Under the pieces are notes generated by a model, which ran no database searches, had not been told where the DNA came from, and saw only the letters and a list, made by a program, of their open reading frames with translations. The translations under genes and the position numbers were made by a program. From Opisthocomus hoazin (taxonomy: Eukaryota > Chordata > Aves > Opisthocomiformes > Opisthocomidae): a stretch of 64,000 nucleotides of DNA. Numbering within the stretch: position 1 is the stretch's first letter; every line of letters starts with the position of its first letter. Location of the stretch: the NCBI RefSeq assembly GCF_030867145.1, contig NC_134419.1, forward strand, positions 72,721,403 to 72,785,402. Reading direction: 5' to 3'. Shown one piece after another: positions 12,489 to 54,898 of the stretch.

Positions 12489-15400
12489 TTCACACGGGAT
12501 TGGCTTTGCCCACACAGAAAAGCTAAAGGGGGAATTATATAAAACTGTATAGGTTACAGAAAGTTATATAAAGCCAGAACTGCATGACAAAGAAGATATT
12601 CCACATCACAGAATCCTGATTTTTCGTAACTTCTTTCTTTTTCAGTAAGGTAGAAATGCTATATAGTAAAAGTTTAATACCCTTGATGTCATGCACAGGG
12701 GAATCCCTTTGCTCCCTGTGTACAAACACTCTCCTACTCACAGGTTCATCCCTGGATAAAGGTGGACGCACTGCAGGTTTTTAGATGCAGCATTCAGCAA
12801 ATCACTTTTCTCCGCTTCGTGGCTTCTATGGTCTTATCCATCATGTCACATTCTGCTATATTAAAGAAAAAAAATTCGCCAGTTGCCAAACTAAGCCTTT
12901 TTAAGGCTTTCGGGCAAAGCTCTGGGTTCAGCTTAGATTTTACAGTTTGTGGTGTCTCAGTTCGAACAAATGCATCTTTTGACTCCGCAGTAGCTTTGTT
13001 ATTTGGAGTTCTCTTTTCAACATGAAAGGGCTGAATCGCTTGCTTCCCTGACTCTGTGAAGAAGCCTGGTACTTCCTGTTGGCTCAGAGCAACAGAGCGG
13101 TCTTGTCTGAGAGATGCTGCAAACTCCCTTCTCCATGCAAGCAAGCCATGAGGGCCCTTGCTCAACCCTTTTCCCACCTGTGTTAGGGCTGTTAGCTTTT
13201 TGCTCTCTGATCCCACCTGCTTCACACCTATGCACCCCCCTTTCCTACGTGCCAGACACAACTAGCCAAGATTTCCTGCCGCCATATCCGTTAATTACTG
13301 GTTTGTTAACCGCCTGACACCATGCCAGCTTCACTCCTCTGTTCTGTTAGTATCAATATTTGAATACAATGGCAAAAAGAAAGGCATATAAGCAAGTACA
13401 AGTGTCAGAAAGCATTGTATTGAACTGCTTCCCCCTGGAAGATCCATGGAAATCCTCTAGCCCATGTACCACTGAGAGCTCACCTTCAGACTTCTGTGGC
13501 CCTGAGAATCTATCACTCACAGCAGAGCTAACACCCTGGGCAAGATTTGGTCCTTAAATGAGGAATCTCATCTGAAAATGTGCAGTAAGCTTGCCAACGG
13601 CCAGAACTTTTGCCACTGCTTGGAGCCTTCTGGCTCAGATTTGCTTCCTCTTTTACTGAGTGCACTTAACCTTGCTTCTGCTCAACAAAAATCAGAGTTC
13701 ATTCATACTTCTGCTCTTTGTGTCCCCATGGAGAATATCAACAAAGACATCAGGGAAAGCTCGGTCCAATATGCTGCCACATAAATGTGCAGTTGCAATG
13801 CATACTCTTTACAGCATTTCACACCTCTTTGTTAAGTCGAATTGAAAATAAAACTACAGAGCACACTCCATGCATATATAATGTACCTACACATACATAT
13901 AAATATGTTTACACACAAGTGTGACATTACATGTCCATGCTCATGGACCCCTGCACATACTATGCAAAGTTACCTATCACATGAAGACTGAACAAGGCTT
14001 ACAAAAGCTCAAGACACCAACAGAAAATAGGAAGCAGCACAGGCAATTTTGACAGCTTCCAACACAAAATGGTACCCTTTGTTTTTAAGTCTGTCAGCAC
14101 TGGCCAGACATCACGCATACGGGCAAACCCTGCTATAGGTAACGGAAATATATCCATTAGCAGCGCCAATTTATTCATGTCTCATTTTTTTTATTCGATA
14201 AAGTAAAATGAATTAAGAAGCAAAGCAGGGATTACACTAAGGGAAATGCAATGATGAATTTGAATGCATGGAATCACTTTTGGGCACTGATCAGAAAAGA
14301 ATCGTTTGCTCAGTGTTGTGGGGGTCATTAGTCTGTAAGATAGTGCAGAGCAATCCAGCACAGCCTAAGTCTGCCAGTGATGGTTCTCATAGAGTGTGGT
14401 GCTAATTAGCCCCTCTGAAATTCCTGCTCAATCCTCTGTGGATTTCTTCCTGAAAAAACTCAGAAAGTCAGTATAAAAAATCCTCTTCATGCTTTATGTC
14501 TCCAGTTCACTCTTTATTTTTCAGTGTAGGACCAGGAAGAGTATCACAGTCTTGAAGATCATTCACAGCTCGTTACACTTGTAAACATGTATAGTATACT
14601 GATGTTTAGCACTGCTGCCACTAATAAGAAAAAAAATAACAGGTTTGTCCTGCTTTGATTTTCTGCTGCTAAAGTCAATGCTGAAGAGAAGAGGATGTGT
14701 AGGGACCCCAGCATTTGTACCTTGGGGTCCAGGCTGTAGGCACTACCAAGGACGTGAACGCCAATGATGAAAACACCAGGAATTGCAGTGGATCTTCAGG
14801 GAAACCAACAGCTCTACTTACAGAAGAGCTAGTGGGTTTACACCAGGGTCCTATTTTCTGCTGTTTCGTTCACTTATCACTTCTTATGCTCCCCTGTCCA
14901 CCTCCTACGCTGCCATGCTTACAACATCCATCGCTTACTTCTACTACCTTGAAAGCTTCCTGCAAACAAGCATTACCAAGATACCCTCTGCCCGCTGCAG
15001 CCCAGATGCGCTGGCTCAGGATGGAGTCTTCCACCCATGTGACAAACTCCGACTCTCACAACGGTTTTCTTCGAGGACTGACAACACGTTTTCTCTTCGG
15101 CTGAGCAGTACCATCAAGCAGCTGCAAAAAATCACAGGTTATGAAAGCTCTCTGTATTGTTCCCTCTGCTAGTGGTAAGGATCTGTTGGAGCTGAGCTCC
15201 CTTCCAAATGTGTAAACTGTGCTCCCCAGGAATACTCCAGCTAGCTCTGCTCTAACCAGCCACTGTTGGATTATTTCTAGGCATTAAAAAGATTTTCCTC
15301 AAACAAACACGTTTAGGATTTTCTAATAGCAATTTAAACCTAATCTGAGAATGTCTGGAAGTGGAAAATGACTTCTACATGCTGAGGATAGTGTTCCATT

Positions 15401-18400
15401 AGCAGTAATTTATTGTCTTTAAGAGCATCACTGGAACATTTATTGACACAACAAAACACAGACATTTCTGGTTTATTGTAAAATCTCATTGCACTCAGCC
15501 ATTTGTGACTAAGCACAGCAATGCAATTTATATTCCCAGGCAGGGCTTCCTATTTTTCCAAGTGTGTTTAGACTCCTATGAAGATTGTATAATCCAAGGG
15601 ACAAAAAAAATCTCCTGCTGAAAACAAATGCAAAACCACAAGCACTCTTGGTGGAAGAAAATCTTATTAAGAGTTATTAAAAAGAATTTGGCTGAAGAAA
15701 TTTACTCTAGCAATTCCTGTAGTGTATGCAGGTGTCAAAGAGATTATGACATATTTGACGAAGCAAAGGATTTCAGTCATTCTAGATCACAAATCGTGTT
15801 AAGAATTGCAATTCAATAAACTCGTGTAAGATACAAGCTTAGTTTGTGTCTATTCAGTTGACTCTAGAACAGATATTCCAGAGAAATATAATTTCTATTA
15901 AAATGTTACACCAAAGAGCACTGTTTAGAGAGAAATTTTTATTATTTTTTTAAATATATAAGTACTTACTGCTAGCCCATTTTAGGATACAATCCTGCAA
16001 AGTCGTCTCTTGAAATCAGGAATTACACGTGTGAGTAACTGTTAGGGCTGTCACAGTACTAGAGCAGAAATCCTGAATTTCATCCATTAGCAACAGGTGA
16101 GGAAATAAATCCGTGGGTGGTTTTAAGCTCTTTCAGATGCCCTACAGCAGCCCAGTCTTCCTCCAGGTGTTTAAGGAGACTCTGCGTGAGTCACACGTGT
16201 AGCTGAGCAGTAGACCTGCACCTCACATTTCATTGGTATTTCACTGCAATATTCAGAACAAACTCTGAACTAAATTTTGCAAGAATTCAGAGCTGTCCAA
16301 TGCCAATTATCAACCTGCAGATCTTTCAGAGACAGTCATGTGTATTGATTTTGAATGCATTTCTTTCTTGGAACCTTTGACCAATCTATCCTTCAGCCTG
16401 ACCTCTATCACCTTTCAAAGGGGAAACCTGTTGGCTTTGCAGGTTTGTCTGGGAGAGCCACGTTGCTCCTACTTGCAGAGTTGCACCTCCCTTGTTTTGT
16501 TCTGACGTTCATCAGAAATCTTTTGTTGTGTTTGTGCCCAGAGAGTGTTAAATAAAAGAAAACAAGCTGGTTATTTGATGATATCCTTCATGGAAGACTT
16601 TCAAACATAGCTTACGCATGTTAACTGAAAAGGCTATGTGAGGCTACCAGAGATGAGGTAAAGAGCATTACACATGTTATATTGAGGCAGCAAGAGATTA
16701 TGTTGTTTTTTTATGCCTTGCCCCAAGTGCTGTGGGTAAGCGTAGAGAGAGGCAGCTGCAGAGGGCAGCTCAGATGCAGCAAGGTCTGCTGCCCCCCGAA
16801 AGCACCCATCGCCCTTCCCTGAGCCCTCAGGGAGCCCAGAAGGCAAAGAGGTTGGTGGCACAAACCTCTCCTCTTCTTCTGCCATCTCACCTTTCCCATA
16901 CGACCAGGACAGTTGACTTAAGGCCTTGTCCTTCTGCAAAACTCCAGTGGTTCCCTCCAGACCAGGCAGTTAACATCTCTCATTGACTGCATTTGTATAT
17001 AACATATTACACACAGGTCTGAAGAGATTTCATCTATGCCAGCAATATAAATGAGGCCATACAAAAGCTTTTCATTTCCCAGATAATCTAGTATCTTTGT
17101 TCCTGCATTAGTTGTTTGTTTTCTCACAAACTCTGAATGTTTCTTTGTGCTCCTGTCCCTCAATCATTTCATTAGGATCCATGAGGCTATTGCATCAGCA
17201 CAAAACATTCAGCCCAGGTGTTGCTAAAATTATAATCTATGGGAAGCAATCACAGCATTTTCCAGCCTGCAGGTCATGCTTGCTCTGTGTGGTCAGCTTG
17301 GTTTTCATTATGAATTTTCCACAAGGTTTAATCCAGGTTAATACATTTAGGTGTAGGTCTGGCAGGCAGTTCAAGGATTTTAGAGTGGATTCACTTTCCA
17401 CAATGGATGGCATTTGCTCTTAAATGTTAATGAATTAGGTCAACTTTTTGGAGCCACTTCCACTAACGATGATTTTGTAGTTGGGGGATTCTACTATAAT
17501 ATCATAATTCTTAAACATGGCATATGAAACCTTGTTTCATTTTCTTGACACTGAAGTCGTCCTTTAGAAAGACACAGTTACAGCTTGGTTTGACCTTTTT
17601 ACACCAGCAGCAGGCAGCTGCACTAGACCTGTGTTACAGAACAAGGCATGACTCCACCAGACGTCGTAGGCATCGGTGTGGCAGCCCCGATGGGATGGCT
17701 GCGCCCTTGCCATGGGTTGGGCCAACAGGTCCAACTGAACTGAAGCGCATCCAAGAGGTAGAAGTGCTTCTTCATATGTTGTGCCCACCTTTCCCTCTTT
17801 GTTTGCACACCTTTCTTTGTGCTAAATGAAGATTTACAGATCTGTGGGAGGTATGGAGCCATCTCTTCACTCCTGGCAGTTTCAAAGGTACGCAGAAAGA
17901 GGAGAGCCTGTCCTGGCTGCCAGCTACTTCCTCCTATTGGAGTAAAACATTTCAGATAACCTCTTTCACTAGCTCCTGAGTTATGCCTTGAATGTCTAGA
18001 GATACCTGGGATTAAGTTCAAGCAGGACATTCCCTATAATTGATTCAAGACCTGGCAAAAGAATTTCCCTGCCCAGCAGTCCTGCTTTCTATGTTTCCAC
18101 CTTTGCAGTTCCTTTTGGTGAACATTTTTGGCTTCGTGACTGTCTCTGTCTCTGAGCTCTTCCTTTCTTCTGCTAACACCACAGCTGATGGTGAATGCAC
18201 GTCATGCTTCAAACTTGCCTCGCTTCACTTTCAGGATCTCCTTTGCTCGGCAGATCCCTGCACTCGGGCGCTCAGCCCTGGCCAGCTCGGCAAAGCTAAC
18301 CGGTGCTAAGGCAGGCGATGTGCTGTACGCCAGCAGAAAGAAGAGGTTGAAACCACTTTCTGATGTCAAGTTCTGTTGCGGCAAAGGGCTTACGATGTGC

Positions 18401-21400
18401 ACGAAAGCTGGCTAATCTTGTAACCAGTCGACAAATGTTAAAGGTGAACAGCTGCTTAAACCAACCTGACCTCAGTTCCTGCGCAGGCTGACACCTGGGC
18501 TAACACAGCAGGAAGGTGTTTGCCTCTGAAGCCCAGCCACTGAAGGAAAAGCTGTTGATTCCTTTCCCCACCACCTGCTCACCCTCTGCTTTGCCTGCAG
18601 ACTTCCCAGGGCATGTGGCTTGTGCACCGTTATCTGAGTAACTGATGCACAGTGGCACCTTACACGCACACATAAGCACATAAGCAGGCACACATACACA
18701 CACACGCAGCCATTTATGTGCATATGTCTGTGTGTATATAAATACAGACACACACTACATTCTTGTTACTAACCACACTTCTTAATATATGGAATTCACA
18801 GTCTGTGCCTGGAGGGGACTGTGTTTTCTTGCAAAGCCATCTAACAGGAACCAGTTTCAAAAGACATGTAAGCGGTCAATATAAACACAATTTACATGCA
18901 ATGACTGAATTCCTCTAAGCTCCAGGGACAGGAAAGATTTTTTTGTCAGATGCCTTTTAGTTTCAGACAGATTTCTGAAGAAAATAATTAGGCTTGTAAA
19001 ACTGAGGCCAGCATGTCTTCCCATTGATCATGGAGCTAACAGTGGGTTGCCCTCAGGGTTGTGTTCACTACAGACAGAAGGCCAGCTTGGAAAGAACAAA
19101 CAAGGTGTCATTTAGCCTAGTTATTTTCCAGCATTCAATGTGCTCAGCAGACCCTCTTGTCTTGTCAGAGCAATGAAACATGTCAGAGCTAGACCTCACC
19201 ATCACCAGCCTGTGGTCAGTAATACCGAGCGGTTAGACAAAGCCTGCCATGGAAAAATGCTAAAAATAGCTTCCCGGGCCATCTTGCAGTGCAATGGCTC
19301 TCCTGCCAGATCCCGAGGACAGTCACGTTAAAGCCACAGCACAAGAGAGAACGACTCTTGCTCACGTTCGCTCTCAGGAAGAAAAAATATTGTGGGTGCA
19401 AAAAGCCAGCAGAGAAACGATGATGTTCTGGGGTGTGGGACCAAAGGGGACTGCCCTTCCCTCCTTTCGAGCCGCAGGCAGGCCACAGCACAGAGCACTA
19501 GAAGACAGGAGGATAAACCAGGGCCAGTGCTGGTATCTGACCCCTCCTCCAAAAGTTTTGGGTTTCTGTAGGTTAAATTTTAAAGTCTAGAAGGCAAGGA
19601 TATACACCTGAGGTGTACCATCACACTGATCAAACATTACTGGTGTTTATTTTGCTGTTACTTTAGCTACTGTACCTATATTTTCCCATATATAGCTAAA
19701 TATTATTTTCATGCTCTAACATGCCAGCTTAAGTATTATGGGCTATGTGTTTTCTTCAGGGGTTTAGCTAGGGAGCAGGGTAAGCAGTGATTTTCTACTC
19801 AGCCTCTTTCCCAGCTCCAGAATAGCCAAAAGTTTTTTCTAATGTGAACAGAAAAATAGTTTTAAAAGTGAATTTTAGAGGAAGGATGCCGTGCTGTACA
19901 ATGAAAGTTCCTAGTTCTGAAACACTCTGAAAATGCCAAAGCCTCATTGAAACTCTTACAGTACTGTTTCCCAACCATACCAGCTTTTGGGGTGTTTTCT
20001 TCAGTGTGAGTGGCATGGAGAAACCTCAGACTGCTGCTGCTTCTTTGGGTCAAGACTATGTGTGAACAATATTTTAGAAGAAGTGCCCTAACTTGAAAAA
20101 GTTTACTTTTTAACAGGCTAAATTATTTACTGCATAGAGATACCCTATGCCATGAGGTATTGTGGTCAAGAATTTTCTCCATGACACATCTATATGTCTC
20201 CCGATATCTATCAATTCCTATAAACATCATAACAAATCATCACCGACTCATCTTCACTTCTCCTTCTACTCCTTTTCCACTACAGCCTTCCTACATCTCT
20301 AAAACATGTCTGCACCTCCTGCCACAGTTTCTTGGTGCATGGGAAAATGGCTGCCCTATGTTACTACACTAAAATTAACATTGTTGTCTCTGTGCAAAGG
20401 GGAGCAAGTGATGTTTTACCGCTTTTTAGCAGAGACATATGAGCTGTGTAATATCTTTTTTTTCCCCGCACACCCTTTCTCCACCCTGAGCCTTCCTAGC
20501 TTGAAAGATGAATCCCTCATAGTCTCAGACCCAGTTATCACACACAGAGTTGTTCAGCTAAATAAATGTTTAGCACTACAGATTTATTGGTAAGTGACCC
20601 TCTTAAAAGCAAAATTTCTGACTTTTTTCTCTCTCCTCTGAACATTACATGCCACAGTGAACAATCTTGGGTATAAATATACACATTCACATATACAATT
20701 ACGGTAGGCTATATGGCAGAAGATTAAAATACAATGCATATCCTCAATGCCTGGAGAAGAGGAGATGCATTATTCAGTGGAACTAACTACCACACAGTCT
20801 TACTACAGAGTAATTAGTAGCATGACTGTTGGGCACAAAGAAAAAAAGTCTTGGAAGAGCTACGAAGGTTGAAAAAGCTGACTAAGTATATTGCTTGTTA
20901 GTAGTAAAACATAAGCTGCCAGGTAAGTCTTCCAATTTAAATTGTAAGAATTATTTATAGTAGGAATTTTCCCCAACAGCAAAAACTGCAAATGATTAAT
21001 TCATACAGAAGGCTCAGATAATTATGAATTATTGCAAATTCAACTCCAAGCACTAAAAAGAAATGCAAATCTTTAAAAGAGACAGCTTTAAAAGGGATTA
21101 CTTTTCCCAAGGAATCCAGCAAGGTAGTGCCTTTCTCAGCCTGGATGGTGAGAACCAGAAGTGTTTTTTTCTAAATTTCAGCATTTAAGGAACGTGTAGC
21201 CAAACCAGCAAAATGTCACTTCTCCCTGGTGCTTGTAATGACATCGTGCCTCTTCCCATGACAGCATCCAGGACATCTTGCCACGGAGGAATTTTCAGCT
21301 GAGGTCAGAATTTTGACTGCTAATAAGTACTGTTCTCCAGCATCGTTTCCAGACTGATGATCATTTGCACTACCATGGCCTGTGTGCTTATGGCTATTTT

Positions 21401-22385
21401 ATTTGTCTGCATAGCTCACTTGTCTATGGATGCTTTATGGCACCTCAGAGGGGATTCAGGAGAGTCTACCATTCAGTCTGCCAAAGCCTGAGTGTCAGAT
21501 ACCACGTTAAAACACCTTTGTTCGTCACCAGCTTTACGATGCTCCGTGCCTTTAAGACTATGCCCTAATGGCTTAAGGGTGTTTCACTCAGAGGGGTCAA
21601 TTGATAGGTACTCAAAATTTTGATTCCTAAATAAATATATGCTTTTGGAACTCATTTCAGCGTTTATAAATATTTCTTATTAAGATTAATAAAGTTATAT
21701 TATTAAATGTGGGTATAATAAGCATGTGTATACTTTAAAGGATATTTAAAGCAAATAAAACATAGAGATATAACGAAAGAGGAGGAGCTGACCAGCATTT
21801 TTCAAAGCATGAAATTTTGCTCAGTTGTTCTGTAGGAAGCACAAATAAAAACTGGGAAAAATCCCACAGCTTTTCTTCCCTCATTTTAAGCAATCTTAAT
21901 TATCATCTAATAGTAAAAGGTTCAATAGGAAAACCAAATCATCAACAGCTTCCCAAAAGTAATTGCTGATTTGGCTGTGGTCCTATTCCTTTTCCGCTTG
22001 TTCTTCAGTAGACAGAAAGATCACTGATTAAAGATAAGTAAATATTAGTGAAGGAATCCTTATTTGCCAGAGTACAGTTTACACCCGCAGAGCAGCACAC
22101 CTAGCAGTCTCCTGACCTGCTCAGCTCCTAGAGGTGACCACAATTTCATCCGCTAGATTAGTAAAGCAGTAGTATTCGTGCACGAGTCGCCATCTTTACA
22201 TGCAGATAAATGTATTCAAATGCTCTTATGCTTATCCATGTTAATAGCGCAGGCATGATTTTGCGTATATATTTTAGGATTATTTGTTGAACAATCAAGT
22301 GGCTGAAGGCAAGAGGAACTAGGACAGCAGAAAAGAGGAGCGATGTGAAGCCCAGCAAAGCAAAGAGGCCAGATGCTGTCAGCGT
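12489..22385. other. Long intergenic stretch
   Basis: About 9.9 kb with no exon or RNA gene that I can support on either strand. It contains an AC-rich low-complexity stretch (about 18655-18752) and AT-rich blocks near 13860-13920. Any enhancers here would not be visible without alignment. Confidence 0.5.
18655..18752 (+). repeat. AC/TG-rich low-complexity stretch
   Basis: Imperfect CACA-rich run (about 18661-18710) followed by TGTG/TATA-rich sequence (18717-18745). Confidence 0.7.
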
Positions 22386-22618
22386 GAATCACAGAATCAC
22401 GGAATCACAGAATAGTAGGAGTTGGAAGGGACCTCTGTGGGTCATCTAGTCCAACCCCCCTGCCGAAGCAGGGTCACCTACAGCAGGCTGCACAGGACCT
22501 TGTCCAGGCGGGTCTTGAATATCTCCAGAGAAGGAGACTCCACAACCTCCCTGGGCAGCCTGTTCCAGTGCTCCGTCACCCTCACAGGGAAGAAGTTCTT
22601 CCTCATGTTCAGACGGAA
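22386..22618 (-). mobile_element. CR1 LINE 3' end, close relative of the 10671-12488 copy
   Basis: Begins on + with AATCACAGAATCACGGAATC (the reversed tail repeat) and continues through the 3' UTR and the last 40-odd codons of ORF2 in reverse, breaking off near 22618 at the TCCGTCTGAACATGAGG point. Only a handful of substitutions separate it from 12259-12488, so both are one subfamily of similar age. Confidence 0.94.
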
Positions 22619-24149
22619 AATGTCAGCACTGCGACAGATGCATGAAGAGGAGAAATATTCTAGAAGAAAGAACTGGGAGGGGAGGCAGCAGGGAGGGGAG
22701 ATTCACCTTGTCACATAGGTGATCCAGAGAGAGAAGCAAGTTGCTTCTGCTGTCATGTCCCACATCAGAGATGGCTGGAAAAGCATCTTCTTTCTCTCCA
22801 CATCTTCTTTCTGGCAGGTGACAGAAACAGCAGCACTGCTGTCAGTTAACTCTCCTGTGAACTGCTGGGAATACCAAATATCCAGACTGACGTTTTCCTG
22901 GTAGAATGTTGCTATTGACATTTCACTGACATGCATCCCGTGCTAATGCTTCTGCTGCTAGCCACAGCCCGTGTTCCCCTTCTCCTCCTGCACTCCATAC
23001 AAGTTCTCAACTCGACGATGTAATTTGCTGTCTAAGTGCCTTCAGGGTCTGATACTTGGAAGATGAAATATTTCATCCTAGTCCAGTAACCATACTTTTC
23101 TATCTGTTTCCTCTGCGTACAGGAAGAAGCTCTGTTTTGGAAATTGAACTTCAAACATGTATGTGCCCAACTGCTGAAGTCCCTGGTTAAAAGCGTTTGG
23201 AAAAGACAAACCATTTATAAGCCATCATTCAAGAATCAACAGCTTATTATCAATAGCCATTGGTGATATCTGTCATGTATCAGTATAAAAGGTCCCATGT
23301 AAAAATAATACATGGTGGACATGTCAAATAAAATCCTAAATACCTACATGCAAACAAAAGAGAGATGTGCTACCTGCATATCCTCTCGCACTTTTCATTA
23401 TTTTCAGAAAAATCTGTGTACAACCAATAACGCACTGTATTGAGAGTTCACTCCCATTCCCAAGGCCTGTTAAACCTTACTCAGAGAAAAATTAGGACCT
23501 AAGAGCACAAATTGGACCATAAACTTTTATCTTCTACTGCTACTCACACTGGCAAAATGCCACTGTGTAAGTCTATTTCACTATTCCTGAAACGGGGTGT
23601 TTGCAGTATGAAACGACGGCTGCCACAGACGCACCGGCCGAAGTTCGAGCACCGCTTCCGCAGAAACCTGCACGAGTAACGGAATTGAGTCGCACTGAAA
23701 ACGGGCACCACTAAACTGGTTGGCATGTGCAGCAGGCAAGGTAGTTAAAGAAGTGTTTGCATGGTGATGATGTCATCAGCTACAGCCTGACATCGGGTTC
23801 TGTGACCGTGAAACTCGTTAAGAGGCTTCCCTCACACTCCGTGGGCTTTGCAGCGGTGAAGCTCAGTGAGGGCAGCGAAGCAGAGAGCAGTTCAGACAGT
23901 TCAGTACCGGCTGACTAAAAGAAAGCGGTGTATTATGTGACATGAAAGACAATGTTTGAAAAAAGTGCAAATCGTTGTTAAGATGCGTTTCTTGATCAGT
24001 TCAGCCCAGTCAATGTCTTTTCTAATATGGACCGAGAAGAAAAGAAATTCATACCGGTGACGGCCAAACGCCACAGGCTGGCTGCAACACTTGGAATTCA
24101 GAGCGGACAAGAAAGATGAGCAATGTAAACGCCGAGCGGTGCAAAATTC
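22619..24149. other. Upstream flank of SLC18A2
   Basis: Non-coding DNA before the CpG island. Holds a TATAAAAG at 23284-23291 and a CRE-like TGATGTCA at 23768-23775. A non-coding first exon of SLC18A2 may lie here or in the CpG region, but I cannot place it. Confidence 0.45.
23768..23775 (+). promoter_or_regulatory. CRE-like motif (TGATGTCA)
   Basis: One base from the cAMP-response element TGACGTCA, 0.9 kb upstream of the SLC18A2 start codon. Mammalian VMAT2 promoters are reported to carry a CRE, so this is a reasonable but weak candidate; the match could be chance. Confidence 0.25.
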
Positions 24150-24281
24150 CTCGTTTTAGGAGCAGAATGGACCAGTGGCCCCATTTCGATGGGGCTCGCC
24201 AGCCGGGCACGCTGCTCGCGGGGCTGAAGCGTGGGAGCAGCGACTTCTCGCCCCTCCATGCGTGTCCCGGCGCATCTGCGG

Positions 24282-24328
24282 CGGTTGGACTTGATCTGGG
24301 AGGTCTTTTCCAAGTCCGTGATTCTCCG
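24282..24328 (+). mobile_element. Solo CR1 3'-tail remnant inside the SLC18A2 CpG region
   Basis: The stretch GGTTGGACTTGATCTGGGAG followed by GTCTTTTCCAA and GTGATTCT matches the very 3' end of CR1 elements. The copy at 3277-3336 in this window has the same words in the same order (GGTTGGACTTGATGATCTTAG, AGGTCTTTTCCAACC, TGATTC). It has a 3-nt deletion and a diverged AACCTTAA segment. It ends about 340 nt before the start codon. Confidence 0.6.
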
Positions 24329-24490
24329 AGTCTCGGATGCCGTGACCTTGCCGGGCAGGCGGAGCTGCTGGCGTGGCCCGGAGCAGCCCAGGGAGGGGAG
24401 AGCAGGGGAGGGGAGTCCCCCCGCGTCCCCCCCGCTTCCCCCCGCGCCGCTTCCAGCGCTCCCTGGGCTCACACGGGGACCAGAGGTGCC

Positions 24491-24536
24491 GCCTCCTCCT
24501 CCTCCCCTTCCTCCTCCTCCTCCTCCTCCTCCTCGC
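24491..24536 (+). repeat. CTC/CCT triplet-rich run in SLC18A2 5' region
   Basis: Near-pure (CCT)n with one CCCCTT interruption, ending 130 nt before the start codon. Polypyrimidine on the + strand, so a mirror-repeat/H-DNA type tract that is likely to vary in length between individuals. Confidence 0.85.
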
Positions 24537-24666
24537 CGCCGCTGTCCTGCCGGGGGGTGCGCGGAGCGGGGCCGCGCAGCCGTCCGCACGCCGCGCTCCC
24601 GCCTTCCCCCCGACGGGCTCCGTCTCTCGGGCAGCGGGGGGCAGCGGAGCCGGGCCGGGGGGCACC

Positions 24667-54898
<30,232 letters not shown>

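Larger units (their letters stand above)
24150..24666 (+). promoter_or_regulatory. CpG-rich promoter / 5' UTR region of SLC18A2
   Basis: A strongly GC- and CpG-rich block directly before the start codon, continuing to about 24800, in an otherwise AT-rich neighbourhood. It includes GGGGAGGGGAG-type Sp1/G-rich motifs near 24390-24420, a CTC-rich run at 24491-24536 and a CR1 3' tail piece at 24282-24328. The transcription start cannot be fixed from sequence alone. The open + frame running back to 24373 is compositional, not an N-terminal extension. Confidence 0.6.

Noticed and set aside
10871-12515. Antisense and out-of-frame open frames within the large CR1
   Set aside because: They are shadows of the CR1 reverse transcriptase frame.
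23284-23291. TATAAAAG as the SLC18A2 TATA box
   Set aside because: 1.4 kb before the start codon in AT-rich DNA, outside the CpG region. No supporting exon could be identified, so chance is likely.
24373-24666. In-frame N-terminal extension of VMAT2 upstream of the chosen ATG
   Set aside because: Translates a CTC repeat and GC-rich DNA. The family start aligns at 24667, which has a good Kozak context.
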